A stretch of 64,000 nucleotides of DNA from Isoetes taiwanensis (lineage: Eukaryota > Streptophyta > Lycopodiopsida > Isoetales > Isoetaceae): contig JAJEKV010000028.1 of the NCBI GenBank assembly GCA_021234155.1, positions 5,957,637 to 6,021,636 on the forward strand. Reading direction: 5' to 3'. The translations under genes were made by a program, and so were the position numbers. The notes beneath the pieces were generated by a model. That model saw only the letters and a list, made by a program, of their open reading frames with translations, was not told the DNA's origin and did no database searches. Shown in pieces: positions 46,331-57,357 of the stretch. How positions within the stretch are numbered: the first letter of the stretch is position 1; every line of letters begins with the position of its first letter.

Positions 46331-47287
46331 AAAAAAAGGGCAATTTCAAAGCTCGAGTCCGCGAGAAGGTCGAAAATGAATAACCTTCAAACATCCTATG
46401 TATTTTCTATGAAAAAATACCCTCCCCATAAATTTCCCTACATTATTTTCCATAAAAAATAGACCCTCCCCATGTATTATCTAATGGACACATATCCAAT
46501 GGACCCTCCCCCTTTCTAATGGACCATACCATATAGCTATATGAAGAGGGGACCATTGGGCTCATATTTAGCTATGTAAAGAGTAATGCCTAATGCACAT
46601 GTAAATAGCAACATATGCACCTATAATGCACATTATAACCTATGAGAGCCTATTAGACCTATGCATTAAATCTATTAATATGCATTAGACCTATTAATAT
46701 GTACTTGTCCCCATTTTGTGTCTTGAACCTTCAAAATGGGTTAAATAAGGTGTAAATTATATCATGATCTTCGCAAAGTTAAATTTTTACCTTAGAATAA
46801 GAATATATGCCTAGAAAACGTGCACCATGGCAACATAATGTTTAACGTGTGAACATAGTAGCACACACATAAAAAGAGAAATTGGGTACATACCTTTGAG
46901 ACGAAACTCCTTTGTACCACTTAGAAGAAGCTCCCGTAGCATAGCTCCCACCGGAACTGACCCGCAACCAAAAGCTTCACAGCTATGGAGAGTCGAGATA
47001 ATAAAATGACATAGGGCTCAAAATTTTTTATTATCCCTTTGTTATTTGAAGCGGAAGCCATGGGCTAGTTTTTCAAACTCACCCGATCCGAGAGCAAAGG
47101 ATTTGGTAGAGCAGAGGACGAGAAGAAGAAGGCGATGAAAGAATGAAAGAATGCAGATGAAAGAAGATCCGGCAGATGAAAAAAGATCTGGCACATGAGA
47201 AGCTTCTTCTCTGAAAGATCCTCCGCTTCTCTCACTTTCTTCAACTCCGGCACCCTTCATCTCATTCTTGGTGTCTTTTGTGACACA
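46331..47287. other. Spacer upstream of the ERF relic
   Basis: Short direct repeats (CCATAAAAAATAGACCCTCC type, 46410-46520) and TGCATTAGACCTATTAATAT repeated near 46680. No gene seen. Confidence 0.45.
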
Positions 47288-47732
47288 ATGGCACCAAGAA
47301 GCGATCAACAAGCCCCAAAACCGTCTCATGTAGGAGGCGGATCTCATTACCGGGCGTAAAGGAAGAGGCCATGCGGAAGATATGCAGCAGAAATTAGAGA
47401 TCCATGGAAAAAAACCAGGGTATGGTTAGGAATATTTGATACCGCAGAAGAAGCTGCAAAAGCACAAAGCATATGATGAAGCGGCTAGAGCCCTGCGTGG
47501 AGCCAAAGCGAAAACAAATTTTTCTATTCCAATTTTTGGGTCGGATGATCAGAGCACTAGCCAGGGATCTAGAATAGAAGACCCAGGGACTGCTCCCAAG
47601 AACCTGGTGGATTCTCTGCCCTCTCATTCTTTAGGAAGCTCGTATAATCCCAAAAATGAAGACATGGATTTGAATTCTTCTAAGGAAATCAGGACTTGTA
47701 GATCTATTTCGATGGCGGAGCCCCTTCTCTGA
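47288..47732 (+). pseudogene. AP2/ERF-domain transcription factor pseudogene
   Basis: From ATG 47288 the frame gives MAPRSDQQAPKPSHVGGGSH and YR, then reaches TAA at 47357. Past this it reads [20 protein letters not shown] and [14 protein letters not shown], the ERF core. An apparent insertion of about 7 bp near 47463 shifts frame, and the second frame continues [20 protein letters not shown]. These are the strands and helix of one AP2 domain, which binds GCC-box-type DNA. A Ser-rich tail with MDLNSSKE ends at 47732. A G loss and an A gain around the TAA almost cancel. The TAA and the 7-bp insertion make it non-functional as read. Confidence 0.85.
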
Positions 47733-48395
47733 CCACAAGAACTAGAAGCTTCTGGGCGCTTCGGCCATACCTGTTCATCTGCTAAGAGATTTGAAAATCC
47801 CAAATTCGGCTTTCTGATCTTCTACACCGTGTCTTGCGTCCTTCCCAGCCTGAGAGTTTACTTCAAACCCCCTTCACAGCTTTTTGACCCCTGTTCCAGA
47901 TGGTGCAAGACGGGTTTGGCCATTTTCCTATTTTTCTGTCTAAGGATCAGAGGCGGCCATGGAATCGACAATATATGATGACAGAGTAAGGGGCTGGCAC
48001 AGTTAAGAATCGATCATAGCCCTAGCCATAGCCATGGCCTGAAGCTCAAATTCTGAACAAATTCGGCCATACCTGTTCAATGCTTAGAAATGGAGGTTTT
48101 ATGGGGCAAGAAATTGCTCCGTTCAGGAAGAAAAGCGCTCGCCATAGCCGTTCAGGCTGAATTTCTGCCATAGCCGATAGCCCCCATCCGTTCTCCGCCT
48201 TGCAAAAATATTTTCGTTAAAGATTTTTGGCCAGCCGGGGCAGCGGCCTTAGGGCTGAACCACCGTGTGTGGCTATGGCTTACGAGCTGGTCGGGTTGCT
48301 AATGTGGGTGATTCCATGGCCATAGCATTCCAGATCTAAGAAAAAGCGGGGATTTGAAGCCGCGGGCCGAGCCGAGGATCACAAACCGCAAAGAA
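47733..48395. other. Spacer, nothing recognised
   Basis: Repeated GCCATAGCC phrases near 48010-48180; no gene. Confidence 0.4.
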
Positions 48396-48563
48396 GGTAT
48401 GATAATGTCGTCCACGCTTATTCTCGACTAAGTCAAGAATGGAGGCAATTATGTGTTTGTTGTATTTGGGCCCTAAAAAGGGGTATGATAATGCCGATCC
48501 ACGGTTATTCTCGACTACCCGGTCGAGAATGGAGGCAATTATGTGTTTGTTGTATTTGGGCTC
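48396..48563. repeat. Two 86-bp tandem units with central hairpin
   Basis: Units start GGTATGATAATG at 48396 and 48482 and end TGTTGTATTTGGG. The second holds ATTCTCGACTACCCGG with GTCGAGAAT, a hairpin sharing the CTCGAC/GTCGAG core of the 45.9-kb array. Confidence 0.85.
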
Positions 48564-48774
48564 TAGTACTTGTGGTGTTTGGTTTTGTATTTCAGCTCCA
48601 CTCATGTGATTCTATGCATTCTTCACTACCATGTTATTAGTCATTACATTTATTTAATTTGGTCATTTAACCTAGTCATTAGATTAATTGAATTTATTAT
48701 TTAATTAATTATCTAATTAGTTTAATTGATTATTGATTATATATTTATATAATTAATACTTTTCGGTGTGTGTG

Positions 48775-49110
48775 TGGGGGAGGGGGGAGCCTTGCCCCCT
48801 TTGCCCCCTCCCCTCCCTCCTCCTTTGCTCCTTTGCCCCTCCCTCCTCCATCCCTTCTTCCAACTTATCCCCCCCCTCCTCTTTTGCCTCTTTGCTCTCC
48901 CTCCCCCCATCCCTTCCTCCAACTTATCCCCTCCCCTCTTCTTTTTGCCTCCCCTTCTTCCAACTTAACCCCTCCCTCCCCTTCTTCCAACTTATTCCCT
49001 TTTTGCTCTCCTCTCCCCCAACCCTTTTTGCCCTTCTTCCAACTTATCCCCTTCCCCTCTTCAACCTATGGCCCCTCCCTCCTTCTCCTCCCACGCTTCT
49101 TCTTATCAAG
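48775..49110 (+). repeat. C/T-rich tract
   Basis: Runs of CCCCTCC and CTTCTTCCAACTTATCCCC recur about six times within pyrimidine-rich sequence. Open frames here are compositional. Confidence 0.85.
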
Positions 49111-49740
49111 GTGTGCCCATTTTCTATAGTATGAGTCCCATTTTCAGTCCGAGTCCCAAAATTCGAGATTTGTCCCACTTTAATTAAATACGACTTATTA
49201 GGAAATGACATGGAAAGATATGAAAAGACATCTTGTGGAAAGTTATAAAAAGGGCCCACGTTTGATTGTAAGAGAGACGTTTTGAATAGAAAGTGCCTTT
49301 TGGATATAACTTCTTAACATGAGAATGTCTCTTGCTTTTGTGTAAGGAAAAAGCATTCGTATCTTAATATGTCTCAACAAATAATGAACCAAAATTGCTC
49401 AAACAAGAAAACGTCATTTTAGGGCATCGTTGCATACCGTTATTCTGCCATTCCGGCAATATATTCAAGCCAAAAACACTTTGACAAGTGCTCTAATCTC
49501 CATACTTCTCAATTTCGATCTATTTAGAGGTCTCTACATGCTTTAATAACTTCAAATATATATTTTTCAGTATCTAATATGACTGCTCTGGAAACCTTCA
49601 AGATTGGAGAATCTAGCATTGATAAAATCGCTGCTTGGTTAGAAAATGATCTGATATGTGAATCATTGCATTCAAGTTCTTTCTTAGCTTATTTCTAAGA
49701 CATAAATTTGTGCTTTGGATGATTATATATTCACTCGGTG
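49111..49740. other. Spacer, nothing recognised
   Basis: No exon-like or repeat structure. Confidence 0.4.
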
Positions 49741-49764
49741 AGAGACAGTGAACATTCATGATAG

Positions 49765-49935
49765 AATCTCGAGCAATATTGGAGTCAAACAAGGCTATCC
49801 TTTATCCTCTACCCTCTTTGGGTTGTTACAAAGCCTAGCCATGATGGCACATCTATGGACGAGGGGTCTAAAAATTATGCTCTTTTTGTTCAGGTCCAGA
49901 CAGTGGTACTATATGGATGTGAGATAATGGGAGTC
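49765..49935 (+). mobile_element. LINE reverse transcriptase scrap
   Basis: SNIGVKQGYPLSSTLFGLLQ is the RT palm motif found at 35190 in the 32.7-kb LINE. It is followed after a deletion by VQTVVLYGCEIMGV, a downstream phrase. Both are in one frame and end at TAG. Confidence 0.65.
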
Positions 49936-50382
49936 TAGCCTAACAAATGGTCTTTGAGAGGATATTGAATGGGTGCTTAAAAATCTTTGAAGAAAAGGAC
50001 AAGTGAAACCATAATGACTACGTAAAATGACGTATCGGTAGTAAAGCTTGTGCCGTACAGATGGTCTGCAATAATAAATCAAACGAGATAATGGACATGT
50101 GAAATTAAATGAAAACAACATGACTATGTAAAGTGACATATTGTAAGTAAAGCTATGCATGGAAAGAGTAGCTGACTGCGAATAGAACAAAGTGAAGCAA
50201 ACTTAAGCAAGGAATCACCCAAATACGTAAAAATTGGTGTTGTATAAGCAGTAAAAGATGTGCTGAGTCTGAAAAAAATGAAAAACCCACCTAACAACAT
50301 AACATGTCATCCACTGCCAAGAACATAGAACGCAACTTCGATAAGCTTCAATGTTACATGATGAAGGACAATCGCCAACATA

Positions 50383-50884
50383 ATGTTTGGAGCAAGTTTT
50401 ACATGCTGTTGCAGGGAAGGAAATCTACTCATTCCTGGATGGATTTTCAGGCTTCAATCAAATCAGCATAAAAGAGGAAGATCAAGCAAAAACAGCCTTC
50501 ATCACTCCTTGGGGTACCTATGCAATGAAGAGAATGCCATTTGGTTTGATGAATGCCTCAGCTACATTCCAAAGGGCTATGGATACCATATTCAAAGACA
50601 TGCCCCCAGATCAGTTCAGAGTATTTCTGGATGATCTGTGCTTAGGCACTTTGCTAAATGATCATTTTGCTAATCTCACTAAGGTTTTTTCTCTGTGCAG
50701 AAAGGGAGGAGCCTATAAAAGTCTGTTGGGAGATCTTAAGGGTAGCTATGGGCATTTGGTCACAATGACTGAGTCAATTTTGGGTCAATATCCCAACCCG
50801 AGAGCTACTTTTTGCAAGTATATGAACAGAATGTCTTTTCAAGTTTTGTCAATTGGAATACTCTCTGATGACTCTGCAAGATAG
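50383..50884 (+). mobile_element. Ty3/gypsy reverse transcriptase fragment
   Basis: Frame 50387-50884 contains FLDGFSGFNQISIKEEDQAK, TAFITPWGTYAMKRMPFGLM, NASATFQRAMDTIFKDMPP and FRVFLDDL, the fingers and palm of a gypsy RT (the FLDD box stands for YxDD). Sequence after about 50690 loses similarity. No protease, RNase H or integrase follows on this strand. It may be a scrap of the same family as the - strand pol at 53-55 kb, in the opposite direction. Confidence 0.85.
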
Positions 50885-52594
50885 GTGCATAACCTTCTTT
50901 TTTGAGATTTGGTCTTTCCCTTTTTGTTATGAAGATTTTTGGCAAGAAATGGTAACTTCAAATTCTGAGACAAGCAAATGGATTTTTCCTAAAGAGGACA
51001 CAACACCACGATGTTCTATTTATCTGTTAATGTCTAATTTTCGAGACACACATCTACTTATGGGCTTATTAATCAAATTGAGATCTTAGATTTGCTTCTA
51101 AGTTAAGCTCATGGTTATCAAATGAAGACAATGCTTACCAAGTTCGAATTTTCTTTCATTGAAACATCACAGAATAGGAACATAAATTCCCAAGCTCAGA
51201 GTCTTGGGCACAGGATCGAAGGTAATCTAATGAAGGTACACATTCAAGTATTTTGCATCAAATATTCAGGTATTTCATGCAAGGCAGGTCATTCTCCGCT
51301 CATATTCTGCAAATCCGTTCCGCATGCAGTCATAGAGGTTGAATCTTTCGCACAGAAGCTGGCCCTGTTTCCAAATAATTTCCCCTTTTTATCTTCTCCT
51401 TTCCGGCATCTTCTTGGCATTTTTTGTTTGGCTCTGGCTTATGCATGCTATGGTGTTTCTTGGGGCATAAGGAGACAGAATGGAGGTTAAGGTTCGTGAT
51501 TACTAGGCTAGATCTCTCAGAGAGATCAGATCTTGGCCTGACCCTTTTAGGTCAGGAAGTTTTTACTGAAGAACAATATCCCACAGGCGTTCGAAGGAAA
51601 ATAATGCTTGTGTGGCATGGCGCGCTGTGATTGGGCGAGGTAATGCTAAGGTAAAGGGGTGCATAAGAAAATATTGAGTTTGCAACTTCCAAATGTTGGG
51701 CGCACTTCTCTAGGAGCCAAATTTTAGGGCAACAACATGATCCACTAGGGAATCTTTTTGTGCTCCATGGAATCTTTTAGATGCTCTATCCCATGGAAGA
51801 ATTTCTTAGGAAAAGTTTTGCTTGCACATAATTTTTCTTTTCGAATGGCATGAACTAGGAATTTAGACATGGGGTGAGTATGGGGTACATGTGGGCAATC
51901 CAAGGATGATGTGGCACGGTATGACGTGGCATGTGGTGACTTGGCAAAATTTTCCCCTAGCCAAAAACTTTGTGAGATGAAAAAAATGATGTGTGATGAG
52001 GTGGACAAATTTGGTGAGGTGGATGATGATGTGGCATGGCAAGTTTATCAAATGTGAATTTGAGCAATGGTTTAAACCATGTTTCGAGCTTTTTCTTGTC
52101 CATGCAATTTGACATTGAAGATGTGCGTTCTTTCTCACTCTTTTTGACTTAGAGAGAGAATAAGCCACTTTGACTAATGGTAGGTCAATGGATTTTTTTG
52201 TGTTTCAAGCAAATGGAAGTTGTTTTGAGGATGTGTGAGAAGTTCTTGACTAGGGAAAGAGTTTTGAACCATGGTGGGATATGTATAGGGGTGAAGGCAA
52301 GTAAAATGAAGGAAATAGAGGCAAAGGGTGCTCCCAACATGATTAATGCCCAAGAATTTGAACTTGAATGAACATCTTACTTCAAAGGGGTCTTCTCATC
52401 TTGATATTGTCATAAAGCTTCCTTGAGTTGGCCTTGTCTTCCTCTTTGTGTGACTTTGCCCTTTTCACCTTAAATCCCTTCTTGTGATGCTTCAAATGAA
52501 AGTCCTTGCTTGGTTCTTCAGCTCGAGCTCTTGAGTTGTCTTGGTCCATGCATATATTTCATCAAATCATTAGTCATTGTTATGAAATGCCATT
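50885..52594. other. Spacer, nothing recognised
   Basis: GATGATGTGGCATGG-like phrases recur between 51890 and 52040. No coding signal. Confidence 0.4.
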
Positions 52595-52756
52595 TGCTCT
52601 TCTATGCTGCCAAATCATGGCAGCATCATGCTAAAAAAGGAACAAACTGATTTTCCAGCCTTTTGCTCTTGACTTTGCTCTTCTATGCTGCCAAATCATG
52701 GCAGCATCATGCTAAAAAAGAGACAGACTGATTTACCAGCATAATACTCTTGACAG
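52595..52756. repeat. Two 81-bp tandem units with palindrome
   Basis: Units begin TGCTCTTCTATGCTGCC at 52595 and 52676. Each holds TGCTGCCAAATCATGGCAGC, a 7-bp-stem hairpin. Confidence 0.9.
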
Positions 52757-52769
52757 CCCTTCTCCAAAT

Positions 52770-53225
52770 AGGTTGCCTTGGATGGGAAGGTGATAGGCAA
52801 CCTGTGGGGTTTTGGATGTGGAGAATGAAGCAAGTTTTGTGGATGTGGCCAACTAATGAAGGATGATGATGAAATCTGCTGATGCACCTGCATGACAATG
52901 GAAAAAGTTAAGAATGTTTGTGTCTTCAGCCAGTTGCCTTTGGTGTGAAGGTGATTGGCAACTTTGGGAATCTGAATGATGCCACTAGGTGCAGGTTTAG
53001 GTGGAGATGGTCAACTAGTGAAGGATGTAGATGGAGTTGCTGGTGCACCTGCATGACACTTGAAATAACATTAGGAATTTCTGTCTTCAAAACGAGTTGC
53101 TTTTTCATGGGGAGGTGATCAGCAACTTTTATGGGGACCTGAGTGATGCAAAAGAGTGCAGATTTCCATGATAATGGTTAATTGGTGGAGGGTGACAATG
53201 GATTTGCTGATGCACCTGCATGGAA
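52770..53225. repeat. Three imperfect units of about 162 bp
   Basis: Starts near 52770, 52931 and 53095 share AGTTGCCTTTGG..GAAGGTGAT and each unit ends TGATGCACCTGCATG or a close variant. They lie just beyond the stop of the - strand gypsy pol, where the 3' end or LTR of that element should be. Confidence 0.8.
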
Positions 53226-53436
53226 ATCAGCTGCTTGTTGAATATGAGCCTGTATTCCTGGCTCTCACCTGAGAACTGAACTCGATTGTTTCTTCAAACC
53301 TGCTTGCTAATTTATACTATCTGGCTGGTAACTGAGCAATTTAATCATATTTTCAAAAAAGAAACAATACCTATGCTACTTAACACCTGAAAGTTAATTA
53401 ATCTAAGTTAACCTACATCTTGAGCATGATATAAAT

Positions 53437-55515
53437 TTATTCAAAGAGAATTAAGGCAACATGCTGTTGCCAGTACCTCTTCAGGTGCAGTATATTGATA
53501 GGGTTGAGCAATTCATGTCCATCTGCAAGAGATTTCAACCAATATGAGTTTTTTCCTGCAACTCCAATCACTTCATAAGGACCTTCCCATAGGTTCTCAA
53601 ACTTGGCTGCAACTTTCTCTCTTGCCTTGTTCCATTTTAGCACAAGCTCCCCAGTTTTCAGAATCCCCTGCAATTTGTGAGCTGTTTTGAATGCTGCCAC
53701 ATCTCTTGCTTTCTTCAGTTGCACTGCATTTTCAGCTTCATACCTATGTTCTTCCAACTGCATCAACTTTGCCAACCTGTCCCTATGAGCCTCTTCCATT
53801 TCCAAGTTAATCTTATATGCCAACCTTAGTGAGGGGAGCTCTAGTTCAATAGGTAAGATGGCTTCAATCCCATAGACTAGGCTAATAGTGGCAGCCTTTA
53901 TGGTGGTTCTGTATGCCCATAGTGCATCACATAGCTTCACATGCCAGTCTTTCTTTGATACTGCTATGGTTTTTTGCAGGATAGACTTTAAGACCTTGTT
54001 GGTAGACTCAGCTTGGCCATTGCCTTGAGGGTAATAGGCAGAGCTTTTTGTGTGTTTTACTTTGAGGGTGTTTAGCAATGTGGCAATAACCTCATTCATA
54101 AATTGAGTGCCCCTATCAGAGATGATTTTCAAAGGAATACCAAACCTTGCGCATATGTTCTCATGAAGAAATCTGGCAGTGGTTAGGGCATTTGCTTGCC
54201 TTAATGGGACAACTTCAGCCCATTTGGTGAAGTAATCAGTGGCAACCAAGATAAATTCATGCTGAGCAGATGAAGGTGGGTCTATGGGCCCTATAAAGTC
54301 TAATCCCCAAACTTGGAAGGATCCAGGGGACACTATAACTGTCAGAGGTGCTAGTTGCAGGATTCTTTTGCCAAAAACCTGGCACTTGTGACAACATTTG
54401 ATAATATCATAGCAGTCTTTAAATAAGGATGGCCAATAGTAACCTGACCTCAGAATTTTCTTTGCTGTAGTATCTGCTGCGTAATGCCCTCCACACACTC
54501 CTTCATGACAAGCTTCAAGTACCAGTTTGGCTTCTTCCTTATCCACACATCTCATTAGTACTCCCTCTTTGTTAACCCTGCACAACACATCATTTATTAG
54601 TCTAAATTTACCACATTTCTCTTTGAACCTTCTCAGTTGGCTGGAATTCATGTCTGCTGGCACTTCTTTGGTCTCCAGGTATTTCCTGATGTCCTCTTGC
54701 CAATCCTGTTCTTCAGTGTTGCTCATGACTAGGTTACAGTTATTAACAGCCTCTGAGTCTTCTATTCCTTCCTGGTCTTCATGTTCAAAAAACATATTAG
54801 GTAAATAGGCACTCGGGTCATTGACCAGACTTACCACTTTAATAGTGATATCATATGCTTGTACTCTGCATGCCCATCTACATATTTTGGCTTTAGTTTG
54901 TTTTTTTGCAAAAAGGAGAGCCATGGAATTTTGTTTCATAGAGACAACCAGCTTGCTATTCTGGAAGACATGACCTTGCCTATCTATCAAGAATATCAGA
55001 GCTGCTGCACTCTTCTCAAGTCTGGAATATCTCAACTCTGTGTCAGACCATACTTTGCTTGCAAATGTTATTATCATTTCATTCTGTAGCAAAACTGCTC
55101 CTATAGCCCTATTGGTGACACTTATGTAAGCTTGGAATGGTTTCTTGGGATCAGGTGGTTTCAGTAGAGTTGATTCAGATATGGCTTGTATGATTTTTTC
55201 AAAGGCATGCTGGTGTTCTTCAGTCCATTGGACCTGGATATGCTTGCTCTCATGCTTGGAGAACTTTCCTATCTTGGTCAGATTTGAGATAGGACTTGTG
55301 GTGTGAGAAAAGTGTGGTATGTATATCCTGAGAAAGCTTGTCATACCTAAAAAACTTTTTACCTGTTTGATAGTTTTGGGTGGTGTGAGTTTCTTTAAAG
55401 CCTCCACCTTACTCTCTGCAACTTGTATCCCTTGTGTTGAAACTTCGTGCCCTAGCAAGTCTCCTTTTGAGCATATGAACAGACACTTCTTTGGATTAAG
55501 ACTGCACCCTGTCTA
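53437..55515 (-). mobile_element. Ty3/gypsy pol: RT tail, RNase H, integrase
   Basis: An open frame of about 690 codons begins after TAG near 55516 with LNPKKCLF (RT end) and LLGHEVSTQG. RNase H follows, but the first catalytic Asp (DAS) is replaced in AYISVTNRAIGAVLL; RYSRLEKSAAAL is kept. Integrase has a zinc finger (HEGVCGGH then CHKC) and the DDE core: WGLDFIGP, SDRGTQF and NGQAESTNK. The end has a GPY/F-like block, NLWEGPYEVI, and stops in NILHLKRYWQQ. The RT fingers and palm, protease and gag are missing or lost upstream, so this is a truncated element. The frame is otherwise undamaged. Confidence 0.95.
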
Positions 55516-56112
55516 GTGTCCAAAGAAATTGATTGCATGGAGAAAAGCCCATAGGACCATTCAAGAGAAGTATTTTGCTGTGACAGGCCTTTTTCTGTTT
55601 TGGTAAACTAAACTGTCTTGGTTGTTTGAGCAATTTCACTGCAGTATTCTCTCACAGATTGGTTGCCTATAGCAACCTGGAGGTTCTACACCATTGAGGT
55701 TGAGGAATTGCCAGGAATATCCTCAACAACCCACTTTAGAAACATAGGACATATATCCCTACATAGTCTAGAATAGTGAATTCAAAACTTCAAGATAAAT
55801 AACCAATATCAATAGAATAAAACATGTTCGAATATATAGCAAAAAATTAGAACAAGGTGCTGCGCACGGAGGGTTGCCCTCTATGGCCGGAGGGTGAAGT
55901 GGCTTAAATCATAGTTCAAAATCAACTCGGAAAGTCCAAAACTTGCTATGTTCGACGAGCGGCAAGGTTGACAAGTTACAAGTTGTTGCCACAACCTACA
56001 AAGAGTTATGAAATTTTTGGATTCTTCGTTCAAAACAAAAAACTCTTCAAATAGAGGGGCTGATCACGCATGCCAGGCGACAAATACATTAAACAATTAA
56101 GGGGGAGAGGGT
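55516..56112. other. Upstream of the pol frame, decayed
   Basis: Weak RT-like sequence right after the TAG fades by about 55560. No LTR, protease or gag recognised. Confidence 0.35.
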
Positions 56113-56301
56113 GGGTTTCAAAGAATAGAGAATAAGGTACTACTGAGAGAGAAGAGGAAGCGCCGATGAGACGTTGATGAAGTACCTCGCCTAATATAGC
56201 GATCTCCCAACCAGAGAAGGCATGCACCGCATGCATGCATGCAAGACACGCATTCTCGCCCCCTCTAAAATTTTGATCCGAGGGCTCGGATCGATGGGAT
56301 T
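56113..56301. repeat. Direct repeat copy 1 with promoter-like features
   Basis: Starts GGTTTCAAAGAATAGAG and ends GATCGATGGGATT. On -, a TATATTAG box lies at about 56191-56200, followed by a CT-rich leader. GCATGCATGCATGC lies in the middle. Confidence 0.85.
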
Positions 56302-56317
56302 CTAGAATGGGGCTCGC

Positions 56318-56484
56318 ATGAAAACGACAAAAACCTCCCGAATAGAAGAGAACTTCCTTATGATCGAGGATGAAGGTCAAAGGATTATGGCTAAAGAAGA
56401 GGCAAGGCCGAGAAAGGACATGCCACAACATGAAAGAAATGCCAAATTGGTCAATCCACGTAGGGAGAAGCCCCTTCCCTGCAT
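56318..56484. other. Segment between the repeats
   Basis: A short + frame (RIEENFLMIEDEGQRIMAKE) runs across it. No known motif. Confidence 0.3.
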
Positions 56485-56680
56485 GGTTTCAAAAAATAGA
56501 GAATAAGGTACTGCTGGGAGAGAAGAGGAAGCGCCGATGAGATGTTGATGAAGAGCCTCGCCTAATATAGCAATCTCCCAATCAGAGAAGCCATGCACCG
56601 CATGCATGCATGCATGCATGCAAGACATGTATGCTCGCCCCCTCTAGAATTTCGATCCGAGGGCTCGGATCGATGGGATT
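56485..56680. repeat. Direct repeat copy 2 with promoter-like features
   Basis: About 90 percent like copy 1, with two extra GCAT units. It contains CGATCCGAGGGCTCGGATCG at 56653-56672, a near-perfect 20-bp palindrome. A related but diverged block is near 63560-63660. Confidence 0.85.
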
Positions 56681-57357
56681 ACTTAAATCCTAGCTTTGCA
56701 ACAACTTATAAAAGCTTAGACAAACAGGTTGCTAATTATAATGGGAAGATCGAGATCATATGCTTGCATGTCAAATCTGAGAATACATGGAAAGAATCTT
56801 GCATGTACATTATACCTAACATATATACAAACATTGCTTCATATATTTGTTTGAACGGTTGATATTTAATCCAGTTGTATAAGAAACATTTACTCCAATT
56901 ATAAGATGTCACCAAAGCATTTCATATTAACTGATGCCATTATTTGTAAATCCCTGACAATATATTTGTAAATCCATATAAGGTTGTTTGAATGGTTTAT
57001 ATTTAATCCAATTAACAAATCTTATATAAGACGTCAAGCCAAAGCACTTCACATTAACTGATGCCATATATTTGACAATATATTCGTAAACCTTAGGATT
57101 TGGGAGCCAATGTCAGGTTGATGGTTTCTATTCACCTTGGCTTCAAAAAGTAGTTTAATACTTGTATGTTAGTTCAAAAGCTTTGTCTGCTCCACTTCAA
57201 TATCATGTTAAAAGTGTACGTTTTTAAAGAATATACAATTTTGTATGTTGGGAAAGGTTTTGCACATTTCCAGTGTTTGCTTCCTAGAAAATGGCCATAA
57301 TTTTCAAGTTTAGCATTAATACTTCTTGTAAGGTCCTACTGAAAATAAAGTTTCAAA
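56681..57357. other. Spacer, nothing recognised
   Basis: A phrase TTAACTGATGCCAT with TTGTAAATCC recurs near 56930 and 57055, suggesting a decayed duplication. Confidence 0.4.

Noticed and set aside
48768-49129. Three overlapping Pro/Leu/Ser-rich frames
   Set aside because: Compositional artefact of the C/T-rich tract.
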